From assembly GCA_013043945.1 (NCBI GenBank), contig JABEUW010000124.1, forward strand, positions 1 through 18,201: 18,201 nucleotides of DNA. The letters run 5' to 3'. Source of the stretch: Vulcanimicrobiota bacterium. Its GTDB lineage: Bacteria; Vulcanimicrobiota; Vulcanimicrobiia; Vulcanimicrobiales; Vulcanimicrobiaceae. Positions 8,701 to 15,383 of the stretch are shown one piece after another. A program made the position numbers and the translations under genes. Under the pieces are notes generated by a model. That model had not been told where the DNA came from. It saw only the letters and a program-made list of their open reading frames with translations, and ran no database searches. Within the stretch, counting starts at the first letter, position 1, and each line of letters starts with the position of its first letter.

Positions 8701-8958
8701 CCGTACCACCATCTCGTCGACGGAACGGTCACGACGCAACCGGAGTACTCGTTCTGGTTCGTCGATGTTGGCTGGAAGGTCGAAAACTACGGCACGGATC
8801 CCGATGTCGACGTCGATATCGCGCCGCAGGATTATCACAACGATCGCGACCCGCAGCTCGACCGCGCGCTCGAGTTGATGGATCGCAGCCTCGCCGCCCA
8901 CGTCGAGGTTCGTCCCGACCTCGCGGCGCGTCCCTCGCTTCGGCTACCGGAGTGCTGA
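5734..8958 (+). CDS. Tricorn protease (S41 family serine peptidase)
   Basis: A 1074-residue, complete tricorn protease, a cytosolic self-compartmentalised peptidase that cuts peptides released by larger proteases. The layout matches the archaeal enzyme: a six-bladed propeller (about 1-310) and a seven-bladed propeller (about 320-640), both built from SPDGxxxxY/F-type blades, then the C1 helical segment (about 665-760), a PDZ domain (about 765-850) and the S41 catalytic C2 domain (about 860-1050). All active-site residues are visible: Ser736-His737 in GTSHAYE, nucleophile Ser959 and specificity Asp960 in AGSDGD, and Glu1017 in KVENYG. The length is close to the family norm of about 1070. A His/Asp-rich stretch at 519-528 sits in a loop of the second propeller. 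The ATG at 5734 has only a weak ribosome binding site; the gene diverges from the photolyase across 76 bases. Confidence 0.96.
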   Translation: MSQGYYRYPSIAGDLLVFVCEDDLWSVDVGGGAARRLTTGFGSATFPRLSPDARSIAFISNDDGNPELYVMPAEGGAPKRLSFLGATLASISGWSHDGSEIFFSANPSAWYEREMRAFAISAAGGSPRELGLGHVRALSRDANGRTALGRNADDPARWKRYRGGTAGEIWVDIAGSGDFERLPLPDGNPVWPMWIGERIYLLTDHEGIGKIYSCAPDGSDLRAESNESEYYARFPSTDGRRIVYGAGGRIALFDIAERTTRTIEIATHSSAPQTVRRFDDASEMLEDFESSPAGTHLAFVSRGQAFSMPLFEGPVVRYGEGSRSRIRLVRWMRDGKHLVGVTDRKGYEQIARWSAGENGEPKVLTVGDIGRPIELELSPNGETLAFSNHRHELCILDLAENSIRTLDRSPGRPISGIAYSPDGRFIAYSWSPNSNSSILRVVKVKSGKIHDVTTALRVDRSPQWDPDGKYLYCIASRDFRPLYDALQFDLGFPQAERPYAITLRTDVPSPFVPKPKPLHRDHHDHHDDEREKKDEKPADIEIDFDGITGRMLAFPVDEGNYGDLLAVKGRALFTRYPVRGIAPQGGDDDEHGGGALLSYDFEQQRCATLARDVDEMRLGPDGRTLLYSTGTRLRAIDALGDLPEDEDDGKPPAEPGRKSGFIDCDRASVEVLPQDEWAQMYREAWRLQTEQFWVADLSDVDWDRVFDRYKAVLPRVRTRSELSDLIWEMHGELGTSHAYEMGGDLRIPPQYRRGFLGADYRWDGERNGYRIERIYRGDSWDRSADSPLAEPGLEVREGDYLLSIAGARLSAEIAPERLLVNTAGSEIALGIANKRGDERTIVVKTLASEASLRYRAWVERNRRYVAEKTGGAVGYLHVPDMGPWGFAEFHRGYLSEFDKRGLIVDIRYNRGGHVSPLLIEKLNRKRIGFDVSRYGPVEPYPPESVGGPIVGITNQFAGSDGDIFSHAFKLYGLGPLVGKRTWGGVIGINPYHHLVDGTVTTQPEYSFWFVDVGWKVENYGTDPDVDVDIAPQDYHNDRDPQLDRALELMDRSLAAHVEVRPDLAARPSLRLPEC

Positions 8959-8996
8959 GCGCCCCATAGGGCCGCTTGGAAAATAGTCGGGGCGCT
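8958..8996 (+). terminator. Hairpin(s) immediately after the tricorn stop codon
   Basis: AGCGCCCC (8958-8965) pairs exactly with GGGGCGCT (8989-8996). A competing shorter hairpin pairs AGCG/CGCT and CCC/GGG within 8958-8976, with one C-C mismatch. Both start at the last base of the tricorn stop codon. No run of T follows, so this is not a textbook Rho-independent terminator. The right arm overlaps the palindrome at 8993-9010. Confidence 0.4.
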
Positions 8997-9010
8997 ATGT
9001 TGACATAGCG
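8993..9010. promoter_or_regulatory. 18-bp palindrome over the aceA -35 box (candidate operator)
   Basis: CGCTATGT at 8993-9000 and ACATAGCG at 9003-9010 are exact reverse complements separated by two bases. The -35 hexamer TTGACA (9000-9005) lies in the middle, so a bound dimer would block RNA polymerase. The size and symmetry fit a helix-turn-helix repressor site. The regulator is not encoded in this window and is unknown. Confidence 0.6.
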
Positions 9011-9028
9011 TCTCGACTTTTGTATAAC
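9000..9028 (+). promoter_or_regulatory. Sigma70-type promoter for aceA-aceB
   Basis: A perfect -35 box TTGACA (9000-9005), a 17-base spacer and a -10 box TATAAC (9023-9028, five of six consensus bases). Transcription should begin near 9035, giving a leader of about 97 bases before the GTG at 9132. This is the strongest promoter match in the window, and its overlap with two dyads (8993-9010, 9021-9039) suggests tight control of the glyoxylate shunt. Confidence 0.75.
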
Positions 9029-9039
9029 CTTGGTATACA
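9021..9039. promoter_or_regulatory. Second dyad over the -10/transcription start
   Basis: TGTATA (9021-9026) and TATACA (9034-9039) are exact reverse complements separated by seven bases (ACCTTGG). It covers the -10 box and the predicted transcription start. It could be a second operator or chance AT-rich symmetry around the -10. Confidence 0.4.
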
Positions 9040-9044
9040 TCCAA

Positions 9045-9103
9045 CGATTCATTTGATGCCATCCAATGAATCGATCCAAACAAATGGATGCAATCATCCA
9101 TTT
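9045..9103 (+). promoter_or_regulatory. Structured leader of aceA with two perfect 9-bp hairpins
   Basis: Hairpin 1 pairs CGATTCATT (9045-9053) with AATGAATCG (9065-9073) around an 11-base loop. Hairpin 2 pairs AAATGGATG (9082-9090) with CATCCATTT (9095-9103) around the loop CAAT. Alternative pairings exist: CATTTG (9050-9055) with CAAATG (9081-9086), and CATCCA (9060-9065) with TGGATG (9085-9090). The hexamer ATCCAA recurs at 9039, 9061 and 9074, and ATCCAT at 9096, spaced 22, 13 and 22 bases. It does not match any riboswitch class I know. Protein-binding repeats or an RNA switch are both possible. Confidence 0.5.
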
Positions 9104-9111
9104 TGCCGGCC

Positions 9112-9118
9112 AAGGAGG
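9112..9118 (+). promoter_or_regulatory. Strong Shine-Dalgarno (AAGGAGG) upstream of aceA
   Basis: AAGGAGG is fully complementary to the 16S rRNA tail. It lies 13 bases before the GTG at 9132, longer than the usual 5-9, but it falls after the other possible starts (ATG at 9066 and 9084), which lack any such site. It therefore supports GTG 9132 as the start of isocitrate lyase. Confidence 0.65.
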
Positions 9119-9131
9119 AACCAGCCGAACC

Positions 9132-10439
9132 GTGAGTATCGATCGTAGAGCCGCCGCCATCGCCGCCGATTGGGCCACCGCGCCTCGTTGGAACGGGATC
9201 GAGCGCCGCTATCGCCCCGAAGATGTCGTCCGCCTCCAAGGGAGCGTCGTCGTCGAACAGACGCTCGCTCGCCTGGGTGCCTCTCGCTTATGGGCGAGCC
9301 TGCACGAATCCGAACCCGTTGCGGCGCTCGGGACCATGACCGGCGGGCAAGCGATCCAAGCGGCGAAGGCCGGGCTCAAGGCGCTCTATTGCAGCGGCTG
9401 GCAGGTCGCCGCCGATGCGAACGTGAGCGGGCAGATCTATCCCGACCAGTCCCTCTACCCCGTCAACAGCGTCCCGACGCTCGTGAAGCGCCTCAACAGC
9501 GCGCTCGCGCGATACGATCAAATCGAATCCCTCGAAGGCAAGGGCGGGCCGGAATCCTACCTTCCGATCGTCGCCGATGCCGAAGCGGGCTTCGGCGGTG
9601 CGCTCAACGTCTTCGAACTGATGAAGGCGATGATCGAGGCCGGCGCGGCGGGCGTTCACTTCGAAGATCAACTCAGCAGCGAAAAGAAGTGCGGGCACCT
9701 CGGCGGGAAGGTGTTGATCCCCACGCAACAAGCGGTCCGTCACCTCATTTCGGCGCGATTGGCCGCCGACGTGCTCGATGTTCCCACGCTCATCATCGCA
9801 CGCACCGACGCGATGGCCGCACAGATGGTTACCAGCGATATCGATCCGCGCGACAAAGCCTTCTGCACCGGAGAGCGCACCGGCGAAGGATTCTTCCGCG
9901 TTCGCAACGGTATCGACGCATCGATCGCGCGCGGGCTCGCCTACGCGCCGCACGCCGATCTGCTCTGGGTCGAAACCTCGGAGCCCAATCTCGAAGAAGC
10001 GAAGCAATTCGCCGATGCGATTCACGCACGCTATCCCGGAAAGATGCTCGCGTACAACTGCTCGCCGTCATTTAACTGGAAGCGGAAGCTCGACGATGCA
10101 ACGATTGCCGATTTTCGCGATCGCCTCAACGCCATGGGCTATAAGTTTCAGTTTATCACCTTGGCCGGATTCCACGCCCTCAATCACAGCTTCTTCACGC
10201 TCGCGCACGATTTCAAAGAGCGCGGCATGAGTGCGTATGCCGAGTTCCAACAAGCCGAGTTCGCCGCCGAGGAATTCGGTTACACGGCGACGCGCCACCA
10301 ACGCGAAGTCGGAACCGGGTACTTCGATGAAGTTGCCTCGGTCGTCAGCGAGGGACAATCCTCGACGACCGCGCTCCACGGATCGACCGAGAGCGAACAA
10401 TTCTACGAATCCGCCGTTCAGATCGCCGTCGGCGCGTGA
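9132..10439 (+). CDS. aceA: Isocitrate lyase
   Basis: The first enzyme of the glyoxylate shunt; it splits isocitrate into glyoxylate and succinate in the cytosol, needs Mg2+, and works as a tetramer. With the GTG start it has 435 residues, very close to E. coli AceA (434), and aligns from the N-terminus (TAPRWNGIERRY). Visible landmarks are the active-site loop KKCGH with catalytic Cys187, VADAEAGFGG (147-156) and HFEDQL (176-181) binding the metal and substrate, and NCSPSFNW (309-316). An ATG at 9066 would add 22 residues but lacks a ribosome binding site and sits inside a leader hairpin. The last four bases (GTGA) overlap malate synthase, so the two are translated together. Expression is probably set by the promoter at 9000-9028. 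Confidence 0.97.
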   Translation: MSIDRRAAAIAADWATAPRWNGIERRYRPEDVVRLQGSVVVEQTLARLGASRLWASLHESEPVAALGTMTGGQAIQAAKAGLKALYCSGWQVAADANVSGQIYPDQSLYPVNSVPTLVKRLNSALARYDQIESLEGKGGPESYLPIVADAEAGFGGALNVFELMKAMIEAGAAGVHFEDQLSSEKKCGHLGGKVLIPTQQAVRHLISARLAADVLDVPTLIIARTDAMAAQMVTSDIDPRDKAFCTGERTGEGFFRVRNGIDASIARGLAYAPHADLLWVETSEPNLEEAKQFADAIHARYPGKMLAYNCSPSFNWKRKLDDATIADFRDRLNAMGYKFQFITLAGFHALNHSFFTLAHDFKERGMSAYAEFQQAEFAAEEFGYTATRHQREVGTGYFDEVASVVSEGQSSTTALHGSTESEQFYESAVQIAVGA

Positions 10440-11941
10440 ACATCGCCGCACCGGGGTTCGACCTCACCGTCGATCTCGCCGAGGGATTCGCCGAGTTCTT
10501 TCTTCCGCTGCATCGGCGCTTTACCCCCGAACAGCAACGCCTCGTCCGCGCGCGTGCCGAACGGCTCGCGCGCGCCCACGCGGGCGATCTTCCCAATTAT
10601 CTGCCGCCCTCGGCGGCGACGAGCACCAATTGGAAGATCGATCTTCCGGCGTGGGTAGGCGATCAGCGCAATCAAATGACCGGCCCCGCCGACGACGGCG
10701 AGCTCGTCGTCAAGATGATCAACTCCGGCGCACCGGGGATCATGCTCGATCTCGAAGATTCGATGGTCAACGAGTGGGAGCACCTCATGCTCGGACATCG
10801 CAACGTCGTCGAGGCGCTGCGTGGAACGCTCGCCTACGACGACCGCAAGCGCGGTAGGAGCGTCGGCATCACTCGGCGCGATGCCGTTATCTGGACGCGC
10901 GTTCGCCCGCTCCATCTTTCGCAGGCCGGAATCGTCGACGACGAACTTGCGAGCGCCTCGGTCTTCGACGTGGCGTTGCTCGCGTTCTCGCTCGAACTCG
11001 ACGAACTCCCGCACGGGCTTCTGCTCTACATTCCCAAGAGCGAATCCGCCGAAGAAGCGATCTTCTGGCGCGATCTCTTTGCGGCGGTCTCGACCGCGCG
11101 CGGCTGGCCCGGCAATGCGATCTCCTGCATGGCGCTCGTCGAAGCACACTCGCTCGCCTACGAAGTCGAGGAGTTTCTCTACAACCTCCGCGACTCGATC
11201 CTCGGCCTCAACCTCGGCCGCTGGGATTATATGGCATCGTTGATTCACTTCAATCTCAACGATCCTCACTGGCTCTTGCCCGACCGCAATACGATTCCCC
11301 ACGACGTTGCGTTTTTCCAAAATCTCCGGACGCTCTTACCGCAGATCTGTCATCGGCGCGGCGTCCTGGCGATCGGTGGCATGACCGCGCTCTATCCCAG
11401 CCGCGAGGATGCGGAACTCAATGCCCGTGCCCTCGACGCCCTCGAGCGCGATAAACGGAACGAAGCGAGTTGCGGTATGGATGGCGCGTGGACCGGGCAT
11501 CCGGATCAAAATGCGATTGCCGTCGCGCAGTTTCCCGAACCGAATCAACTCGCGTTCGTGACGCCCGACGCCGATCTCCATCCCGATCTTCGCCCCGCAC
11601 CGCTCGGTATCGGCGCGACGACCATCGAAGGAACGCGCGCGGCAATCCGTACGGTGATTCGCTACCGGAAGGGCGTACTCGACGGGCGCGGCGCGAGCCT
11701 GATCGACGGCTACATGGAAGATCTTGCGACCGATCGCATCTACCGCTTGATGATCGCGCAGCGCCTGCGCTTCCCGGGCGAGTATACGCCGCGTTCGCTC
11801 GCCGATGCTTTCGACGAAGAGCTCGACGCTATTCTCGCCTCGCTCCCACCGCAGAGCTCGCGCGAGGGGATCGCTCGCTTTCGGCGCGCGCGTCTGCTCG
11901 CCGAGCAAATGATCCTCACGGGAGCCTTCGACCCCCGCTAG
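10436..11941 (+). CDS. aceB: Malate synthase (A-type)
   Basis: The second glyoxylate-shunt enzyme; it condenses glyoxylate with acetyl-CoA to form malate. It has 501 residues, slightly shorter than E. coli AceB (533). Family landmarks are LDLEDS (104-109), the Arg155-containing TRVRP, Glu236 in ALVEAHS and Asp264 in GLNLGRWDYMAS as likely Mg2+ ligands, DGAWTGHP (349-356), and the probable catalytic base Asp429 in YMEDLATDRI. The GTG at 10436 forms a GTGA overlap with the aceA stop codon, which sets the start and implies translational coupling. The gene order lyase then synthase is the reverse of the E. coli operon, and no isocitrate dehydrogenase kinase is present here. Confidence 0.96.
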   Translation: MNIAAPGFDLTVDLAEGFAEFFLPLHRRFTPEQQRLVRARAERLARAHAGDLPNYLPPSAATSTNWKIDLPAWVGDQRNQMTGPADDGELVVKMINSGAPGIMLDLEDSMVNEWEHLMLGHRNVVEALRGTLAYDDRKRGRSVGITRRDAVIWTRVRPLHLSQAGIVDDELASASVFDVALLAFSLELDELPHGLLLYIPKSESAEEAIFWRDLFAAVSTARGWPGNAISCMALVEAHSLAYEVEEFLYNLRDSILGLNLGRWDYMASLIHFNLNDPHWLLPDRNTIPHDVAFFQNLRTLLPQICHRRGVLAIGGMTALYPSREDAELNARALDALERDKRNEASCGMDGAWTGHPDQNAIAVAQFPEPNQLAFVTPDADLHPDLRPAPLGIGATTIEGTRAAIRTVIRYRKGVLDGRGASLIDGYMEDLATDRIYRLMIAQRLRFPGEYTPRSLADAFDEELDAILASLPPQSSREGIARFRRARLLAEQMILTGAFDPR

Positions 11942-11959
11942 ATCGCTCGCTTCCGTTCG

Positions 11960-11989
11960 GCCCGGGGGAGCGTTGAAACTTCTCCGGGC
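11960..11989 (+). terminator. Intergenic hairpin after aceB
   Basis: GCCCGG (11960-11965) pairs with CCGGGC (11984-11989). The stem extends through GGGAG/CTTCT with two G-T pairs to 11 pairs, leaving the loop CGTTGAAA. No T-run follows, so it may stabilise the aceA-aceB message or be a weak terminator. The gap to the next gene is 68 bases. Confidence 0.4.
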
Positions 11990-12009
11990 TCTGCCGAGTA
12001 GCGCGGGAC

Positions 12010-13515
12010 ATGAGCGACCGCTACCTGCGCCTCGCCTGGGCCGCCGCAGGCATAACGTTCTTTCTCCACCTGCTCGCGAACCCGCACTACGGGTTCTTCC
12101 GTGACGAGCTCTACTTCATCATCTGCGGTCGCCATCCGAGTTGGGGCTACGTCGACCAGCCGCCGCTCGTTCCGTTGATCGCCGCAGGATCGCAACTATT
12201 CGGAATCTCGCTGCTCGCTCTACGCGCCACGGCCGCACTCTGCGCCGCCGGCTCGGTCTTCGTCATCGTGCGTATCGTCACGCAGCTCGGCGGCGGTCGT
12301 TTTGCGGAAATCTTCGCCGCCATCGTCGTCGCCCTGACGCCCGTCCTCGCAGTCTTCGGTACGCAGGTCGGCCCCGATATGGTTGGGCTCTGGCTCTGGC
12401 CGCTCGCCGCGCTCTATCTGCTGCGTATCGCCGACGGGGCTTCGCCGCGCCTCTGGCTCGCAGTCGGGGCGGTGCTCGGTGTTTCGTTCGAAGGAAAATA
12501 CAGCGTCGTTTTCTTTGCCGTCGCGCTCGCTATCGGCTTGGCGCTCACCAAAGAACGGCGCATTTTTGCGACGCCGTTTTTTTGGTATGGCGCGCTCGTA
12601 GGCGTCGCGATCGCGCTACCGAACCTGCTCTGGCAGATCGCGCACGATCTACCGATGCTCTCGGTGCTCGAAGCCGGGCAGCACGGAAAAAACGTCATCC
12701 TTTCTCCGCTCTCCTACCTCGTCCAAGAGATTCTCCTCACCAACCCGTTGCTCGCGTGGATCTGGATCGTCGGTATCGTATCTGCGCTACGCACCGCCGC
12801 GCTGCGTTGGCTCGGCATTGCGGCATTGGTCATGCTCGCCGAAATGATGCTGCTCCGCGGAAAGAATTACTATCCCGCCGACATCTACTCGATCTATATT
12901 GCGTTAGGCGCGCTCGCGATAGCGCGATCGCTTACCGTACGGTGGGGGCGCATCGCGCTCGTCTGCGCGACGCCGATCCTTGCGGCGTGGATGATTCCGG
13001 TCGCCGTACCGATATTACCGACGCCGCAAATACTCGCATATACGGCATTCCTCCGGAATGCGCTCCATCTCTCGGTCGCCTCCGAGAACCACAAAGTCGC
13101 ACGGCTCGGACAGGATTTCGCCGATATGCATGGCTGGCCGCGTCTCGCCGCAACGGTTGCGAGTATTTATGCTGCGCTTCCTCCGAGCGAACGCGCGGGC
13201 GCGGCGATCTTCACCGACAATTACGGCGAAGCATCGGCGATCGCGTTCTTCAACCCCACGAGCGCGCTACCGCCGGTGCTCTCGGGGCACAACCAATATT
13301 GGTTGTGGGGTACCCACGGTGCGAGTGGGGCGACGATCGTCGCCGTCGATAGCCGCTGCCCGGGTGGTGCGGGCTTTTACGCTCGTCAGCGCATCGTCGC
13401 ACGCTTCTCCAATCCATTGGGAATGCCGTACGAAGACGATCTTCCCATTCGGCTCTGCCGGAAACCACGCGGAACGCTCGCAGATATTTGGTCGAGCGTT
13501 CGCCACTATAATTAA
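12010..13515 (+). CDS. GT39/ArnT-like membrane glycosyltransferase
   Basis: A 501-residue polytopic membrane protein of the dolichyl-phosphate-mannose mannosyltransferase/ArnT-like superfamily, which moves a sugar from a lipid-phosphate carrier onto a protein or lipid on the outer face of the inner membrane. After the first membrane segment (about 9-24) comes FFRDELYFIICGRHPSWGYVDQPPLVPLI (29-57), whose Asp32-Glu33 pair is the catalytic acidic motif of the family. About nine to ten more hydrophobic segments follow to about 350. The last 150 residues are a soluble periplasmic domain. Acceptor and donor are unknown. It follows aceB by 68 bases with a hairpin between, so it is probably not part of the same unit. 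Confidence 0.87.
   Translation: MSDRYLRLAWAAAGITFFLHLLANPHYGFFRDELYFIICGRHPSWGYVDQPPLVPLIAAGSQLFGISLLALRATAALCAAGSVFVIVRIVTQLGGGRFAEIFAAIVVALTPVLAVFGTQVGPDMVGLWLWPLAALYLLRIADGASPRLWLAVGAVLGVSFEGKYSVVFFAVALAIGLALTKERRIFATPFFWYGALVGVAIALPNLLWQIAHDLPMLSVLEAGQHGKNVILSPLSYLVQEILLTNPLLAWIWIVGIVSALRTAALRWLGIAALVMLAEMMLLRGKNYYPADIYSIYIALGALAIARSLTVRWGRIALVCATPILAAWMIPVAVPILPTPQILAYTAFLRNALHLSVASENHKVARLGQDFADMHGWPRLAATVASIYAALPPSERAGAAIFTDNYGEASAIAFFNPTSALPPVLSGHNQYWLWGTHGASGATIVAVDSRCPGGAGFYARQRIVARFSNPLGMPYEDDLPIRLCRKPRGTLADIWSSVRHYN
13507..13512 (+). promoter_or_regulatory. Candidate -10 box for the cytochrome gene
   Basis: A perfect TATAAT sits across the last codons of the glycosyltransferase gene, 84 bases before the cytochrome start. 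No good -35 box is found 16-18 bases upstream (the best is ATATTT), so the assignment is weak. Confidence 0.3.
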
Positions 13516-13596
13516 CGCGTGGCTATCGCCCCACCGGCAGGCAAATCCCCATAGCGGCGCGTAGGGGTACCAAGCGTCAAGGAGCGCCGATAGAAT

Positions 13597-14094
13597 ATGA
13601 GTTCACTCCGAAAAATCGGTTTCGTTGCGGCGGGCTTGCTGTTCGCCCTCTCCGCATGCTCGAAGAGTACGAATAGCTCTTCATCTACTGCAAGCAGCGC
13701 ACCCCAGAGCACTGCTGCCGCATCGCCGGCGGGTAGCCCGATGGCGGCCACGAGTGCGGCCCCTGCGGCGGCGAATGCCGCCGGAGCCTCGGTCTACAAC
13801 ACCAACTGTGCGAGTTGTCACCAAGCGACCGGCGTAGGGGTCGCGGGAGCGTTTCCGCCGCTCGCCGGCAACCCGACCGTCACCGGTCCGGCAGCGAAGG
13901 TCATTCACATCGTGAAATACGGCCTTCAAGGTGCGATCGTCGTGAAAGGCAAGAGCTACAACGGCATGATGCCGCCGTGGGGAACGACGCTTTCGAATGC
14001 AGATATCGCTGCAGTTATTTCCTACGTCCGTTCGTCGTGGGGAAACGCGGCGAGCCCGGTTACCGTCGCCGATGTGAAGGCGGTCGCGAAGTAA
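13597..14094 (+). CDS. Class I c-type cytochrome lipoprotein
   Basis: A 165-residue lipid-anchored electron carrier. Residues 1-20 are a lipoprotein signal peptide with the lipobox LSAC, Cys21 being the lipidated residue. A Ser/Ala/Pro-rich linker (22-63) holds the haem domain away from the membrane. The haem-binding motif is Cys71-Ala-Ser-Cys74-His75, and the distal ligand is Met124 or Met125 in YNGMMPPWG. GAFPPLAGNP (84-93) and LSNADIAAVISYVRSSWGN (132-150) are typical of the cytochrome c class I domain found in alcohol dehydrogenase and terminal oxidase subunits. AAGGAG lies 12 bases before the ATG. It stands alone with no oxidase gene beside it, so its partner is not visible. It ends 3 bases from the opposing gene. 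Confidence 0.93.
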   Translation: MSSLRKIGFVAAGLLFALSACSKSTNSSSSTASSAPQSTAAASPAGSPMAATSAAPAAANAAGASVYNTNCASCHQATGVGVAGAFPPLAGNPTVTGPAAKVIHIVKYGLQGAIVVKGKSYNGMMPPWGTTLSNADIAAVISYVRSSWGNAASPVTVADVKAVAK

Positions 14095-14097
14095 GAG

Positions 14098-14574
14098 CTA
14101 CTGCGCGGTGCAGGTGTCACCGCCGTGCGGCACGAGCGTGCCGCGGTCATACGATGCGAAGGTGCGTAGAACGTGCCTCGCATCGCTACGTTTCCAGGTA
14201 ATGCGGCCGGCTAACGGTGCGCTTCCACGCGACGCGGCATAGGGATAAAACGGACCGCTCCACGTCCAGGTTCCGTCACTCGCGCGCGTTCCGTGCATAT
14301 TCGCGTAGCTCCCGCCGCCGTGAAAATCGCGATAGAGCCAGATTCCGCGCGCCGGAATATACCCGACGAAGGCACTCCCGCTCGGAATGCCGTCGGGGCG
14401 AATTCCCCAATCGACGCGCACCCAACGGCTGCCGCGAACCCGACCGATCCTCCAGAGCGAGGGCGCCTCGCCTTTCGCGCTACAGCGCCACGAGCCGGCG
14501 AAATCGTGAAGAAAGGCGTTCGAGGATTTTGCCGGGGCGGCGACCGCCGCCACCAGCGCGAGCGATGCAAGCAT
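14098..14574 (-). CDS. Small secreted beta-rich protein (DUF1579-like), function unknown
   Basis: A 158-residue protein. Residues 1-15 form a short signal peptide (LASLALVAAVAAPA). The mature part begins with DFAGSWRCSAKG (24-35) and continues with alternating short strands, including DWGIRPDGIPSGSAFVGY, GIWLYRDFHGGGSY and SDGTWTWSG. This pattern resembles lipocalin-like DUF1579 proteins, but I cannot confirm membership. Cys31 and Cys155, near each end, could form a disulfide. The start lies 32 bases after the stop of the beta-barrel-like gene and close to a GC-rich hairpin (14588-14604). The ribosome binding site is poor, so the start is uncertain, and transcription with the upstream genes is likely. 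Confidence 0.65.
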   Translation of the reverse strand: MLASLALVAAVAAPAKSSNAFLHDFAGSWRCSAKGEAPSLWRIGRVRGSRWVRVDWGIRPDGIPSGSAFVGYIPARGIWLYRDFHGGGSYANMHGTRASDGTWTWSGPFYPYAASRGSAPLAGRITWKRSDARHVLRTFASYDRGTLVPHGGDTCTAQ

Positions 14575-14585
14575 CCAGGAGCCGT

Positions 14586-14700
14586 TCGCCCCGGCGCGCG
14601 GGGCTCCTAGTGACCGAACGAGCGAGCGATACCGATGAAGGGAATCACGAAGGCGTTCCGATCGGCGAGCTCGTGATAGGGGAAAAACATCGAGAGATTG
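14586..14700. repeat. Direct repeat copy A (115 bp)
   Basis: Identical to 15485-15599 at 114 of 115 positions; the single difference is an A at the third base of GATACCG against G in copy B. It covers the last 31 codons and stop codon of one beta-barrel-like gene plus 21 bases after the stop. Confidence 0.95.
14588..14604 (-). terminator. GC-rich hairpin after the first beta-barrel gene
   Basis: GCCCCG (14588-14593) and CGGGGC (14599-14604) pair around a 5-base loop just after the TAG stop at 14607-14609. There is no T-run, and another gene begins 14 bases later, so it may only reduce transcription. The same hairpin follows the paralog at 15487-15503. Confidence 0.4.
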
Positions 14701-15365
14701 ACATAGCGCAGCCCGTAGGTCACCGAATATCGCTTGTTGCTCACGCGATTGGAAATCGAGGCATCGACCTGCGAGCCCGACTCCGGAGTCATACGCATAA
14801 ATCCTTCGTCACCATCCGCATCGTTCGTCGGTTCGTACTCGACGAGGTTTGCCGAAAGGTGAGGATTGACGGCGAGGTCGGCGTTCCAGCGCGAGTGCGG
14901 CGTCGAATAAAACTCGTGTCGAATTTCGTAACGTACGCCCACAACGCGAGAGGCGTCCGCGTACGGCTCGCTAAACGGAATATTTTGACCGTACGTCGAG
15001 ACCTGATTATAGATCGTCTCGCCGATACCGAGCGACGTCGCCGAATTAAGGCGATAGCGCACGATCGCATTCACATACGATAGATGCACGCTGGTCGGTC
15101 CCGGATTAAATCCTCCGCTAGCGTTGATAGGCGTCGATCCGAGCGAGGAGGTTCCCTCGGCAAAGAGCGCCCACCGTTTCTCCGAGGTCGTTATTCGGAG
15201 CATCGGCACCGGCTGTGCCGCAACCGTCGAGGTGCTGCCGGTCTCGGTATGAATCCCGTTGACGAGCAATGCGCGGACCTCGACGCGCGTCGTCGCCGCG
15301 CCGACCGGTCGGGCGAATGCGAACGCAACGAAAAAAAGCGCGCTGCATCGGAGGAGCGTTTTCAC
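14607..15365 (-). CDS. Beta-barrel-like outer membrane protein, paralog 1
   Basis: A 252-residue protein of unknown function. Residues 1-23 are a signal peptide (ending VGA). The mature part is a series of amphipathic strands with alternating hydrophobic and polar residues and frequent Tyr/Phe, for example VHLSYVNAIVRYRLN, VGVRYEIRHEFYS, WNADLAVNPHLSANL and YSVTYGLRYVNLSMFF, as in outer membrane barrels of 8-12 strands. A membrane-inserted barrel is inferred and no family is recognised. It shares its last 30 residues exactly with the next gene, and motifs such as GVGETIYNQLSTY and PESGSQIDASI in similar form. The start codon is GTG, with GAAAGG about 9 bases upstream. A candidate promoter lies at 15384-15413. 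Confidence 0.75.
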   Translation of the reverse strand: MKTLLRCSALFFVAFAFARPVGAATTRVEVRALLVNGIHTETGSTSTVAAQPVPMLRITTSEKRWALFAEGTSSLGSTPINASGGFNPGPTSVHLSYVNAIVRYRLNSATSLGIGETIYNQVSTYGQNIPFSEPYADASRVVGVRYEIRHEFYSTPHSRWNADLAVNPHLSANLVEYEPTNDADGDEGFMRMTPESGSQVDASISNRVSNKRYSVTYGLRYVNLSMFFPYHELADRNAFVIPFIGIARSFGH

Positions 15366-15383
15366 AGAGAGGGGCCTTTCGTA

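Noticed and set aside
10418..11320. 300-codon open frame opposite malate synthase
   Set aside because: It overlaps an unambiguous enzyme gene and its translation has no recognisable domain; an antisense shadow.
14217..15083. 288-codon plus-strand open frame over the small secreted and beta-barrel genes
   Set aside because: Arg-rich antisense product without signal or motif; the complement genes have signal peptides and paralogy.
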